The notes under the pieces: generated by a model
Seen by the model: the letters and a program-made list of their open reading frames with translations, nothing else
The model's database searches: none
Told to the model about the DNA's origin: nothing
Source of the DNA: a virus
Direction: 5' to 3' (one strand)
Length of the DNA stretch: 64,000 nt
Virus record (IMG/VR): IMGVR_UViG_3300048836_000098
Location: 1 to 64,000 of that record
Shown: positions 50,900-59,409 of the stretch, piece by piece
Layout: every line of letters starts with the position of its first letter
Numbering within the stretch: the first letter of the stretch is position 1
Position numbers and translations under genes: made by a program

Positions 50900-52441
50900 C
50901 TACCTTTTTCTGAATCTGCTTACGATACTATTCTTCTTCGCTGATGCAACTGGTCTGAACGGAGAAACGTTGTTCGTCGTATCGTCATCTTCGTCATCGT
51001 CAGAGCTTGCATTGCTTGTGCTCGTATCAGTCGTTGGAGCGACGGCCGACTTCTTCAAATACTCAAAGAATCCTGCGTCTGGCTTATCAGCCTTCTCAAC
51101 GCCCATCGTTTCCTGCGCGGCTCTATCATGGCTAATCCAACGATATTCTTCTGCGCGTCTGAACTTCTCCATCTTCTTGACTTCGGCGTTCAGCTTTTCA
51201 AGTTCGGTTGTCCAATCAATCGGCTTGTGAGAAACACGGCAGTAGACGTTGTAGCCATTCACACGCGCCCACATATTCAAAATCTGTTCAAGAATACGCT
51301 TAGAAGCGCGGCGCATACTGTCTACGGTTTCAGTGACAATCTTAAACTCAACAGTTCCTAGCGAGTAACTTCCAGAATCAAGCCTGTTCAGCAAGACGCT
51401 AGTTAAGTGAAACGAGTTTGCAATCAGCGGTTCAAGTGCTTCAAACCAACTGCGAAGGTCAATGCCGCTTCCGTTCTGTCCGCCAAGAATCTCGGTCTTA
51501 ACGCAGTCATAAGAAATAATATCGCTATCCTTTCCAATACTTCGCATCTGGCTTTCAATCGCATCAAACGTGCGGGATAAGAACTCTTCCGCCTTTGCAG
51601 ACGTTGCAGTATCTTCGGGCAACGCGCTTTCGAGCAAAGACTTTCGGTCAATCATGTGGTTGTATCGCGGATAGCCGATTCGGTTCAGAACCGTCAAGCT
51701 ATCATCAATCAGCTTATAATACTGCTCAACCGTTACAATCGCGCTCTCAAATGCAAGCGTACCATTCGGCATTCCGACTTTCGGCTGATAAGGCACAAAG
51801 AAGAAGTTTCCGTCATACAAGTCAACGCGCTTCGACGCTTGCGTATCAGTCTGGTAAATCGCGTATCTTCGCTCTGCTTCTAAGTATTCAAACTGGAAAT
51901 ACGCAGGGTCAACGATAACCACATCTTCAATGCTCTGTGCATCTTCTGCTACAACGACTTCGCAAGCCATTCCAGAACGCGTAAGAGCGGAAGTGTGCAA
52001 CTGGTCTAAGAAGGCATCAAGCCCTGCGGCGTTCGTCTTTCCGATAGCGGCACAATACTCACGTACTTCCGTATCGTACTTCTTGACAGGCGCACCAGTT
52101 CTCGCGTTAAACAGTTCAATATCAACACCCTGATTGGCAAGTCGCAGAAACACATTCAACGCTTGCGCACCATCAGGCGTTTTCTCAACAATCATTTCAA
52201 CGCATTTGTATTTGTCCTGCGTGTCGTGAAGCTGTTGTAGAAGGTCAATCGTCTTATGCCTATCGTTCGTTATATTCCGCGCTCCATAGGTCATTCCCGA
52301 CTTACGTCCGCGCTTAACAGGAGCGCCATCAGTGATCTTCGCAAAAACACCTTGAATGCTCTGAACAGCATTTTTAATCACGGCTCCAACTTTGAAACCG
52401 CGATTAACGCTTTTTTCTTCTGTATTTTTAGGTTTTGCCAC
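50900..52441 (-). CDS. Portal protein, 513 aa
   Basis: GGAGGCGATAAGGTGGC gives the ribosome site before the start at 52441. DRHKTIDLLQQLHDTQDKYK and MIVEKTPDGAQALNVFLRLANQG in the first 120 residues, the stem/crown helices, and ESALPEDTATSAKAEEFLSRTFD identify a siphovirus-type portal. The long C-terminal tail is Asp/Thr-rich. Located between terminase and protease, as usual, behind its own late-type promoter. Confidence 0.8.
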   Translation of the reverse strand: MAKPKNTEEKSVNRGFKVGAVIKNAVQSIQGVFAKITDGAPVKRGRKSGMTYGARNITNDRHKTIDLLQQLHDTQDKYKCVEMIVEKTPDGAQALNVFLRLANQGVDIELFNARTGAPVKKYDTEVREYCAAIGKTNAAGLDAFLDQLHTSALTRSGMACEVVVAEDAQSIEDVVIVDPAYFQFEYLEAERRYAIYQTDTQASKRVDLYDGNFFFVPYQPKVGMPNGTLAFESAIVTVEQYYKLIDDSLTVLNRIGYPRYNHMIDRKSLLESALPEDTATSAKAEEFLSRTFDAIESQMRSIGKDSDIISYDCVKTEILGGQNGSGIDLRSWFEALEPLIANSFHLTSVLLNRLDSGSYSLGTVEFKIVTETVDSMRRASKRILEQILNMWARVNGYNVYCRVSHKPIDWTTELEKLNAEVKKMEKFRRAEEYRWISHDRAAQETMGVEKADKPDAGFFEYLKKSAVAPTTDTSTSNASSDDDEDDDTTNNVSPFRPVASAKKNSIVSRFRKR

Positions 52442-52483
52442 CTTATCGCCTCCAAAAGCACGGAAACTGCGTTTCCTGTATAT

Positions 52484-52513
52484 AATATATAATCTTTCGC
52501 GTCACAATGTCAA
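52484..52513 (-). promoter_or_regulatory. Late-type promoter before the portal gene
   Basis: TTGACA (52513-52508), 18-base spacer, TATATT (52489-52484) on the minus strand within AAAGATTATATATTATATACAG. A second, inverted AT tract (52519-52538) lies just upstream between the methyltransferase stop and this promoter, giving a paired site. Confidence 0.8.
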
Positions 52514-52526
52514 GGATAAAAATATA

Positions 52527-53261
52527 TTATATATAATCTTGAACATTATCCGCTAATCGCTTATTGATAATATCTACGTACTTCGCTTCCTTCTCGATCA
52601 GAATGTAGCTCCGCTTAGTGTTCTGGCAAGCAACTCCCGTTGTTCCCGAACCCGCACAGTTATCTAAAACCGTATCTCCTTCGTTCGTGTAAGTCTTGAT
52701 AAGATACTCACATAAGGATACTGGCTTTTGGGTTGGGTGCAAAGAGCCGCGACGCACCTTGTCGAACGATAGTAACGTTGTTGGATATTTCTCTGTGTAC
52801 GTCTTTTGATTTAGCTTAGAAAGTCCAACTGTCCCTCCGCTCATTGACTGCGCCATTCCACCGCTTTTTATCGGAACGTCACGCGGTTGCATAATTGGGT
52901 GGTAAAAAGAATTACCGCTAATAAATACCGATATGCTTTCCGTTTGACGCATTGGTTGAATCCTTGCGTTGCACATTCCGCTCGGTATTTTCTTATCCCA
53001 TATCCAATCGTATTTGTAATCCTGCAAATTACTCAATCTCAACTTGCTTGAAAACGGTTCTTGTCCAAATAAAACTATCGCGCAGTTGTCCTTGATAATC
53101 CGCTTGTACTGTTCCCACAACGGATCAAACGGAATTATAACATCCCACTTGCAAGATAGAGAACCATACGGCAAGTCACACAAGATCATATCTACGCTCT
53201 TGTCGGGAATATCGCGCATTACTTCTAGGCAATCTCCGAGAATTACTACGTTTTTATCCAT
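52527..53261 (-). CDS. DNA methyltransferase (DLPY type), 244 aa
   Basis: ATG 53261. Motif IV is DLPYG near residue 30 with CKWDVIIPFDPLWEQY. RRGSLHPTQKPVSLCEYLI and the SAM site LDNCAGSGTTGVACQ follow. It is highly similar in layout to 13542-14306 but differs through the central target-recognition part. It sits between terminase and portal, a common place for a morphogenesis-linked methyltransferase in gut siphophages. Confidence 0.9.
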   Translation of the reverse strand: MDKNVVILGDCLEVMRDIPDKSVDMILCDLPYGSLSCKWDVIIPFDPLWEQYKRIIKDNCAIVLFGQEPFSSKLRLSNLQDYKYDWIWDKKIPSGMCNARIQPMRQTESISVFISGNSFYHPIMQPRDVPIKSGGMAQSMSGGTVGLSKLNQKTYTEKYPTTLLSFDKVRRGSLHPTQKPVSLCEYLIKTYTNEGDTVLDNCAGSGTTGVACQNTKRSYILIEKEAKYVDIINKRLADNVQDYI

Positions 53262-53274
53262 ATCGATATGCCTT

Positions 53275-55005
53275 TCAACGCCTTGCGGACTTCACTGAAC
53301 TGATTCGATTCACAAACGGTATCTTCTGTTCTATCGCGGCATAATCGAAATAAGCGGCATACATCGCAGAAACGAAGTCATCATGCTCCATCTCTTGATT
53401 GCTGTACTGACCGTTCTTTTCCGTATAATCGCTCATTTGATACATAAGCGTCTGCGCATCTTCCGAACCATCAATCAAAACGTGAACGTCACTATTCTGA
53501 ACTGCTAACTCCAAAGACTGAACGTACTTCTGTTTGTTCTGTCCTTGTTCGTCTAGCGGAATCTCGCGAACGCCTAGTTTTAGCAGTTGCCCTTCAATCG
53601 CCGTGTGACCAGTTCTAAGCCATGCACAAGGAGCGTGATTGTAGAAGCTAGACCAATACGCAATAAACGCATACTGATCGTCGTAGTTCTTTCCGTACAT
53701 GTTGAACTGACGCACAATGTGGTTATCGTGCATATCTCGAATTACGATTGTCGGGTTATCTTCCGAAGAACCAGTTGCAGGGTCATAGCCGATTCGATAG
53801 TGATGCAGATTGCTAGGCTGTTGCCACTTTGCCGTATATTCGTTTCTGTCTGCTTCGGTTTTCAGTTCAAGCGTTTCATCAAAGATGTTTACGCAACACT
53901 TATCCTCGAAGTCTTTGAACACAGAACCATCACCCGCTAAGAAGTCAGCAAGGTAGTTCTGCCGATAGATTCGATCTCCTAGTTTCCTGCGCAGATCATT
54001 CTCATACGACATTTCGCCATACTTGGTCTTGATAATAGTCTTTGCGAGTTGTTCGTTTACAGGGTTCGCCGTCCACGGAAGTTGAATGCTATGCCAGTTG
54101 GAAGAATAGTTCGCGTGTTCCTTGCATCCCCAACAGAATACCGTATAGAACTGATTCTTGCCGATAGGAGTGCTATTGATAATCATCTTGCCGCAACCAT
54201 ACGGAGCACCGCCGCGATCTTTCGACAGACCACGTTGCGGAGAGTTCAAACGCGCCTCGATATTCGCTACAGCAACCAGAAGGTCTTTGATTCGAGCCGC
54301 TTCTGTAATCGTACAAAGGTCAACACCAGAACCAACCAACTGTTCAGGGTCATAAGCCGAACGAACTTCGATAACCCCGCCAAACACAGTTTCAATCACC
54401 ATGTTCGTATTATCGCAAGCCACAATCCAATCACGCGGGAACTGCTTCTTCAAGTCACGCCAGTTCTGTTTTGCAAGGCGTTCGCTAGGAGCAACAATCC
54501 ACCAAAGAACAGACGGAGCCATTTCAGGACGTTCAATATGCCGATTCTCATTCAAGCAATCCGTGAAGTATTCAATGCCAAGCACGTTTGCCGTGAAGTC
54601 TTTACCAGTACGGTTTCCCAACGCCCACACGCTAAAACGATGCGCTCTGAACTGTCTACGCGCTTCAACCTGCCACTCATAAAGATTCACAGGGAGAGTA
54701 GCAACAGTAACCTCGTTTTCAGACGAAGCACTCTTTAGCTTTGCTTCTTTGCGATTCGCTAATTTAGAACGGCAACTGTGGCATGTCTTGAAAGCTGAAT
54801 AGGAATTTCTATCCGCGTAATAATCTTGGTCAAAAACAGTACCGCACTTCTCGCACTTCTTCGTCGGTTCGCCATGCGCAATTTCTTCCTCGCCCGAATA
54901 GTCCCGCAGGATGCTATACATCTTCGGGGCTTCTCCGTTCGCCATATCGCGCTTTCGTGCTTCTTGTACGGCTCTTGCTTTAATTGTGTTACGTTTTTCT
55001 TCCAT
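53275..55005 (-). CDS. terL: Terminase large subunit, 576 aa
   Basis: Residues ~50-80 contain two Cys pairs (CEKCG, CHSC), an unusual N-terminal zinc finger. ATPase motifs follow: ALGNRTGKD (~128-136), then CTITEAARI (Walker B region, Glu) and NSTPIGKNQFY. The nuclease domain has RIGYDPATGSSEDNP and MEHDDFVSA. ATG 55005 has no ribosome site, and the -10 at 55012-55017 places the likely transcription start at the ATG, so translation may be leaderless. Confidence 0.9.
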   Translation of the reverse strand: MEEKRNTIKARAVQEARKRDMANGEAPKMYSILRDYSGEEEIAHGEPTKKCEKCGTVFDQDYYADRNSYSAFKTCHSCRSKLANRKEAKLKSASSENEVTVATLPVNLYEWQVEARRQFRAHRFSVWALGNRTGKDFTANVLGIEYFTDCLNENRHIERPEMAPSVLWWIVAPSERLAKQNWRDLKKQFPRDWIVACDNTNMVIETVFGGVIEVRSAYDPEQLVGSGVDLCTITEAARIKDLLVAVANIEARLNSPQRGLSKDRGGAPYGCGKMIINSTPIGKNQFYTVFCWGCKEHANYSSNWHSIQLPWTANPVNEQLAKTIIKTKYGEMSYENDLRRKLGDRIYRQNYLADFLAGDGSVFKDFEDKCCVNIFDETLELKTEADRNEYTAKWQQPSNLHHYRIGYDPATGSSEDNPTIVIRDMHDNHIVRQFNMYGKNYDDQYAFIAYWSSFYNHAPCAWLRTGHTAIEGQLLKLGVREIPLDEQGQNKQKYVQSLELAVQNSDVHVLIDGSEDAQTLMYQMSDYTEKNGQYSNQEMEHDDFVSAMYAAYFDYAAIEQKIPFVNRISSVKSARR

Positions 55006-55011
55006 AAGCGA

Positions 55012-55040
55012 ATAATATATTATATATTGTTTGTTGTCAA
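55012..55040 (-). promoter_or_regulatory. Late-type promoter before the terminase gene
   Basis: TTGACA (55040-55035), 17 bases, TATTAT (55017-55012) on the minus strand, in ACAATATATAATATATTATTC. The AT tract is shared with five other minus-strand promoters. The -10 ends seven bases before the terminase ATG. Confidence 0.8.
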
Positions 55041-55093
55041 GATTTCAGAAGTATGCTACACAAGGTCTGTTTTCGCACCCTATCGAAAGTGAA

Positions 55094-55117
55094 ATTAAAA
55101 GAGGGCTTGCGCCCCCT
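55094..55117 (-). terminator. Intrinsic terminator between early-right and packaging genes
   Basis: On the minus strand AGGGGGC and GCCCTCT pair around GCAA (one G-T pair), followed by TTTTAATTT. It lies five bases after the stop of 55122-55613 and before the terminase promoter, so it divides the right-arm operon from the late genes. Confidence 0.8.
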
Positions 55118-55121
55118 TGTT

Positions 55122-55613
55122 TCATTCGCTATCCACTTGTAGTCCCACTTGAACCGTTGTAGTGCTTCCTGAATTGTTCCCGAACCTTATTGCCAACGCC
55201 GCTCTTGCGCTCGTTCCAGAGCCGTCTACAGTGTCTAGTCGTGTAAGGCTCTGCAACTGCTTCCCTATCTTCTCATATGCTTCCGCAATAAACTTCAAGT
55301 CCATTGGCGTTTTAGCACTTTCAAGAATTACAAGCATTTTTTCTCTATTTCCGAGAAATTCCATTATAGTGTCCATGCTCTCGATTGCGTGGGTTGCTTG
55401 CTTGACCTTCTTGTTATCGATCATATTACGAACATAATCGCGCTTCTTTTCGAGAACTAGCTTCTGTTCCTGCTTCATAACTTTGGTTATTTCAGGAATA
55501 TCATCGATGTTTACAACAAGACCAAACTCGCCGTCATCCTCTTGGTCAACAACTTCAAGCTCTGTTTCTTCTGGTTCATCATCAAACATCGATTCAATCA
55601 TCTTCTGTGCCAT
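55122..55613 (-). CDS. Acidic helical protein, possible small terminase, 163 aa
   Basis: ATG 55613 lies inside the end of the preceding gene. The N-terminus is very acidic, the middle (KVMKQEQKLVLEKKRDYVRNMID) a charged helical bundle. Position directly before the large terminase suggests a small terminase subunit or packaging accessory, but no HTH is evident. Confidence 0.45.
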   Translation of the reverse strand: MAQKMIESMFDDEPEETELEVVDQEDDGEFGLVVNIDDIPEITKVMKQEQKLVLEKKRDYVRNMIDNKKVKQATHAIESMDTIMEFLGNREKMLVILESAKTPMDLKFIAEAYEKIGKQLQSLTRLDTVDGSGTSARAALAIRFGNNSGSTTTVQVGLQVDSE

Positions 55614-56607
55614 CTAGCCTAGCCACCTTTCGGTTATACTCGTCTGCCGCTTTCAATCGCAATGCCTCTTCGTATGCTTCGGGATCGCGATATTTGAGCG
55701 GTGCTTTATTGTTCTGTGTCATAAGCGCGTTGTTGCAATATGCCGAAAACGTTATTCTGCCTTTGGTGATGTTGCGCGGGTCTGCATTGTATCTTCGGAT
55801 AATGTCTTGCGTCTTTGCGTACAGTTCTCCGTTGACAGTGATGTTTTTCTGTTGATCGGGCATATCCATTGAAACCTTAATCGCTTTGTCGAACTCGGTA
55901 ACGACCTTGTACTTTTCGACCTCTGCGACCTTCGGATGCGGGTTCTGCTGAATCAACGCTTCAAAAGCCATCATAACACCTTCGTTATGCTTTATGCCTT
56001 GAACGTCGCACCATGCCACAAATTGATTATACAACGCATTGCGCTCCACTTTCAACACATGCTTTTCATCGTCGTTCAAGTGAATCTCTGCATTACCGAA
56101 GATGACGAAGTCCTTGCGCGGCTCGCTTCCATTATACGGCAATCTATCAGGAAGAACAAGTTTCGTTCCGTTCTGCTTCGCTTCTCTAACAGCATCGCCA
56201 TACTCTTTCAGGACGCTTAACCGAATACCGAACGAAATTGCTCTGCGATACTTCTTTGTTCTTTCGCTTTTCCACTTCGTCTGAAAGCACTCAATCAAAT
56301 GCGCAATCGGAGCGAGTTTATCGTGCATCACGAATCGGTTCATACCCAAAGCGCAAATCTCGTCAGCGTGAATATTGTAGAACAGGTCAAACTCTCTTGA
56401 GCCATACTTGTTATAGAGGTTCAGAACGTTCGCATACGTTTCCTTGCGCATCTGCTCAATTCGTTCATCGCGCATTCGCCATTCAGGAAGTTCCTTATTC
56501 CGAAGCAGTTCTCCTATACCAATATGCGTTTCGCTTGGAACATATTCGTCATTTCTAGTCAAAAACGGAGCTTGGAAATTCGCCCCGCGCTTCCTTGCTC
56601 CGCTCAT
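55594..56607 (-). CDS. Hypothetical protein, 337 aa
   Basis: AAGGAGAATCGACT precedes ATG 56607. Largely helical, with a WRMRDERIEQMRKETYANVLNLYNKYG N-terminal region and a central HLNDDEKHVLKVERNALYNQFVAWCD segment. No catalytic motif seen. Being the last large gene before the terminator and terminase, it may be a DNA-binding packaging or regulatory protein; unproven. Confidence 0.6.
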   Translation of the reverse strand: MSGARKRGANFQAPFLTRNDEYVPSETHIGIGELLRNKELPEWRMRDERIEQMRKETYANVLNLYNKYGSREFDLFYNIHADEICALGMNRFVMHDKLAPIAHLIECFQTKWKSERTKKYRRAISFGIRLSVLKEYGDAVREAKQNGTKLVLPDRLPYNGSEPRKDFVIFGNAEIHLNDDEKHVLKVERNALYNQFVAWCDVQGIKHNEGVMMAFEALIQQNPHPKVAEVEKYKVVTEFDKAIKVSMDMPDQQKNITVNGELYAKTQDIIRRYNADPRNITKGRITFSAYCNNALMTQNNKAPLKYRDPEAYEEALRLKAADEYNRKVARLDGTEDD

Positions 56608-56631
56608 AGTCGATTCTCCTTGCTGTTGTGC

Positions 56632-56919
56632 TTATTCCGCAACGATCTCGTCACGATACGCAGTCAGGCACTCCCAACAAATCTTGCGGTCAGCAGAAGC
56701 CGTTCCAACCCCGCAGAGCAAGCACTTTCCGCCGTTCTTGAAGTTCCCCTTCTTGACAGGCGATCCAACGTAGGTAAACAGCGTCGAGATCATATCTTCC
56801 GCAGGAACCTTGTACTTGGCATCGGAACTTTCCGTCAACTGCTTCTTGCTCTTTTCCTTCTTCATCACTACAACAGCGGCATCATTTGCTACTACGGATT
56901 CTTCATTCGTCTGTTCCAT
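56632..56919 (-). CDS. Zinc-ribbon hypothetical protein, 95 aa
   Basis: GAGGAAATAGAA precedes ATG 56919. A Lys/Glu-rich N-terminus is followed by CLLCG and CWECL pairs around a basic loop, giving a C-terminal zinc ribbon. Only two bases separate it from the upstream gene. Role unknown. Confidence 0.6.
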   Translation of the reverse strand: MEQTNEESVVANDAAVVVMKKEKSKKQLTESSDAKYKVPAEDMISTLFTYVGSPVKKGNFKNGGKCLLCGVGTASADRKICWECLTAYRDEIVAE

Positions 56920-56921
56920 TT

Positions 56922-57155
56922 CTATTTCCTCTTTTCTTTATTTTGTTTGGATTGCTTGTTTGATTCGCGCTGGCACGTCCGATTCCAACGCTTAGTCGTG
57001 GCTCTTACGGTTTTTGCCATCGCGCTCTTTTTGCACTTTGGGCACTCGTAAATCCACCCAATTATTATATCTGTCCCCTTGATAATTACATGCCATAATA
57101 GCGGATCAACTGTGCAATTCGGGCAACTAGATGGCTTAATTGTTTTCTTCATCAT
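56922..57155 (-). CDS. Zinc-ribbon protein with basic tail, 77 aa
   Basis: The ATG at 57155 (a second at 57152) overlaps the phosphatase gene. CPNC near residue 10 and CPKC near residue 40 form a two-strand ribbon. The last 35 residues are strongly Lys/Arg-rich, suggesting nucleic-acid binding. Confidence 0.6.
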   Translation of the reverse strand: MMKKTIKPSSCPNCTVDPLLWHVIIKGTDIIIGWIYECPKCKKSAMAKTVRATTKRWNRTCQRESNKQSKQNKEKRK

Positions 57156-57648
57156 GTGCGCCACCGTTATACTTATCCCAATTCGCCTCGCAGAAACCTC
57201 GAACGCCCTGCGCCGGACTGTAATCTGGATAAATCTTGGCAAATTCTTCTTCCGCTTGCAAGAACGTCATCCCGCCGAACTGATGCCTTCCCGCCAGATA
57301 CAGCAAACCGATTCCCGCCGCTCTCGAATGCCCTTGATTACAGTGTACTAGAATCTGTTGCCCCAACGCAAGCTGCTCGTCGATAAATGCAAGAGCCGCA
57401 TCGATAATAACGGGGCTGATCCAATCGGGATTATCAACGTCTACAAGGTTCAGCATCAATCGGTTATCGCGTCTGGCAATCAGGTATTCAGGATTATCCT
57501 TCGAGCAGGCTCGACCAGTATAGCCAACCGCCGCTCTGTGATAAGGCTCTTTGCATGCGTGAATCGTAGACCATCCTTTGCGGAATTGAACGTCGTATTC
57601 GTAGTCGGTTTCGTTTCCGATGGATACGCTTGGTGTGATTTCGATCAT
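57136..57648 (-). CDS. Dual-specificity / tyrosine phosphatase-like protein, 170 aa
   Basis: AAGGAG lies 9 bases before ATG 57648. The signature HCNQGHSR (C103, R109) is a C-x5-R phosphatase loop, preceded by the strand QQILV and with Asp-rich LVDVDNPDW (~68-76) as general-acid loop. The fold is that of cysteine phosphatases. Targets could be host phosphoproteins or nucleotides. Unusual in a siphophage nucleotide-metabolism region. Confidence 0.8.
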   Translation of the reverse strand: MIEITPSVSIGNETDYEYDVQFRKGWSTIHACKEPYHRAAVGYTGRACSKDNPEYLIARRDNRLMLNLVDVDNPDWISPVIIDAALAFIDEQLALGQQILVHCNQGHSRAAGIGLLYLAGRHQFGGMTFLQAEEEFAKIYPDYSPAQGVRGFCEANWDKYNGGAHDEENN

Positions 57649-57652
57649 CCTG

Positions 57653-58111
57653 TTACTCCTTCGCTATTTCATTCGGGTTCTGCGACAACACGTTTCCGAT
57701 CCATTCGTCGGATTTCAGGTAAATCTTTTGAGTGTCATCCCATTGCCCACCCGCATCTTCCGTTTTGAATCTAAAGTAGTCTTTCTTCCTGCTTGTAATC
57801 TGTTCAGCCGTTGCGTTCGATTTCCACCAACGGCGAATCCATTCGCTCATATCGTCCATATCCGGCATAGCGACTACGTAGGAAACCTTGCGTTCATCCA
57901 ACAGTGCTTTGATTTCTAAATCCATCGGAAGCAGGATGTAGCGGAAGCGTCTTAGGTTCTTCGTTTCGATAATTCCATCGATGAATTTAGCCTTGTCTTT
58001 GCTTTCAACATCAGCGTCCATCGCAAACGACGAATTGCTTCCGGTCTTGTAATAAAACGAACGACCAATTCCCGAAAAACACAGGATAATGTCAGTGTTT
58101 GAATAGATCAT
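57653..58111 (-). CDS. Degenerate P-loop kinase-like protein, 152 aa
   Basis: AAGGAG upstream, ATG 58111 in an ATGA overlap. The start ILCFSGIGRSFYYK aligns in position with the P-loop of phage nucleoside-monophosphate kinase-like proteins but lacks GK[ST]. Then FRYILLPMDLEIKALLDERKVSYVVAMPD fits the family core. ATP binding may be lost. Homology is by pattern and uncertain. Confidence 0.45.
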   Translation of the reverse strand: MIYSNTDIILCFSGIGRSFYYKTGSNSSFAMDADVESKDKAKFIDGIIETKNLRRFRYILLPMDLEIKALLDERKVSYVVAMPDMDDMSEWIRRWWKSNATAEQITSRKKDYFRFKTEDAGGQWDDTQKIYLKSDEWIGNVLSQNPNEIAKE

Positions 58112-58329
58112 ATAATCCGTACTCCTTCGCTGTTTATAGTTCCTTCCGCGCGAACCATTTGTCCGTAGTATTCACTGTCATTTAAGAAGTTCGGAACGTA
58201 GATTATTGTCTCGTTAATTCCGACGTTCATTCCGCCACTATATTTAGGATTAATGCAAGCGGTCGTCTTGCAATATCCGAACTCTGTTTTATTATTGCAA
58301 TCCTTACCGCATCTTCCGCAATCCATCAT
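58108..58329 (-). CDS. Cysteine-containing hypothetical protein, 73 aa
   Basis: Start in an ATGA overlap with rusA (58329; a second ATG at 58326 is better spaced from GGTGGAG). The N-terminus has five cysteines (DCGRCGKDC, YCKTTAC), likely a zinc site, then a beta domain. Function unknown. Confidence 0.55.
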   Translation of the reverse strand: MMDCGRCGKDCNNKTEFGYCKTTACINPKYSGGMNVGINETIIYVPNFLNDSEYYGQMVRAEGTINSEGVRII

Positions 58330-58763
58330 TCTCCACCCGCTTTCCATTGTTCGTAGTCATCAACAGTTGTAATAACTATCTCCACTCTAGGCGAAGTCTT
58401 ATCGTAATACACTCGGCTACCGTCATGCCCCGCTACAAATTCCCTTGAATCATCCTCTAAAATCCCATGCTTCACCAGAATATCATCGATAGCCGCAAGC
58501 AGGTTCAATCCGTCTACTCTCCGCTTCGTTTTCATGTAGAACGTGCAACAGATGTTCACTGGAAAGTCAATCGGCTTAGTCGGCTTCGGCTTTAAGAACC
58601 ACGCGCAATCCTTCTCGAACTGTAAATATTGCTTAGACTGTATCGGCAACATTCTCTCGCGTTTCTTGCATGTCGGACAAATCTTTCCGATACCGACCAT
58701 TTGAAGATGGTTTTTTTTTGAAACTCCGCAAATACCTATCGTGTATTTTATAACATCACGCAT
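58326..58763 (-). CDS. rusA: RusA-like Holliday junction resolvase, 145 aa
   Basis: GAGGG lies 8 bases before ATG 58763. The RusA core is at ~85-140: RVDGLNLLAAIDDILVKHG, ILEDDSRE, then SPRVEIVIT, with the metal-binding acidic residues in place. A CPTCKK pair near 30 is an extra. It resolves recombination and replication junctions before packaging. Confidence 0.8.
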   Translation of the reverse strand: MRDVIKYTIGICGVSKKNHLQMVGIGKICPTCKKRERMLPIQSKQYLQFEKDCAWFLKPKPTKPIDFPVNICCTFYMKTKRRVDGLNLLAAIDDILVKHGILEDDSREFVAGHDGSRVYYDKTSPRVEIVITTVDDYEQWKAGGE

Positions 58764-59409
58764 CTGGTCTGCCCTCTTTTTCCCATTCGGATGCAAGACT
58801 TCCTTCTCGCGGGTAGTTGTACCAAATCATCGTCTTTCCAATATCGATACACTTGGGTCGCTTTCCGAAAATCTCGTTTGCGAATACTAAGTCCTCTCCC
58901 GCTTTTTGGTCGTTGAACCTTGTGTCGCCAATTACTTCTCGTTTGTACGACCTCGCCCAACACGAAGGGAATAATTTTCCGTCATTTGACCTAATTCCCA
59001 TCACTGCATCATTCATCACGAAATTAAACAGCACGACTTCCGCTTCTGCATATTCCTCAAACGCCTTGTGAATCAGCGAGAAGAAGTCAGGTCGAATCAA
59101 GTTGTCATCGCTATCGAGAAACACAATGTACTTTCCTAGCGCAATGTCAAGACCTTCGTTTCTAGCCAATCCTGCGCGTCCGTGGTTGCAAGTGATAATC
59201 TCTGTTCTATCCGAGTGAATCATATCGACATAATCATCAAGTACCGACTTCGTGTTGTCAGAGCAGTTATCACAGACGAAAACGTATTGCATCTTCAATC
59301 CCGAAACGTCCTGCATCGCCAACGTGTGCAATAAAGGCATAAGAAACCCTGCCGAATTATGGCAAGGCACTATCACTGTGAAGTCGTATACTCGATTTTT
59401 GTCGATCAT
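58756..59409 (-). CDS. Family 2 glycosyltransferase, 217 aa
   Basis: GAGGAATTAC precedes ATG 59409. GT-A motifs: DFTVIVPCHNSAGFLMPLL, CDNCSDNT, NEGLDIALGKYIVFLDSDDNL with D-x-D near 90. Shorter than the two plus-strand enzymes and of a different subgroup. The acceptor is unknown. It overlaps the next glycosyltransferase-like gene by four bases, so the two probably work in one pathway. Confidence 0.85.
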   Translation of the reverse strand: MIDKNRVYDFTVIVPCHNSAGFLMPLLHTLAMQDVSGLKMQYVFVCDNCSDNTKSVLDDYVDMIHSDRTEIITCNHGRAGLARNEGLDIALGKYIVFLDSDDNLIRPDFFSLIHKAFEEYAEAEVVLFNFVMNDAVMGIRSNDGKLFPSCWARSYKREVIGDTRFNDQKAGEDLVFANEIFGKRPKCIDIGKTMIWYNYPREGSLASEWEKEGRPDA

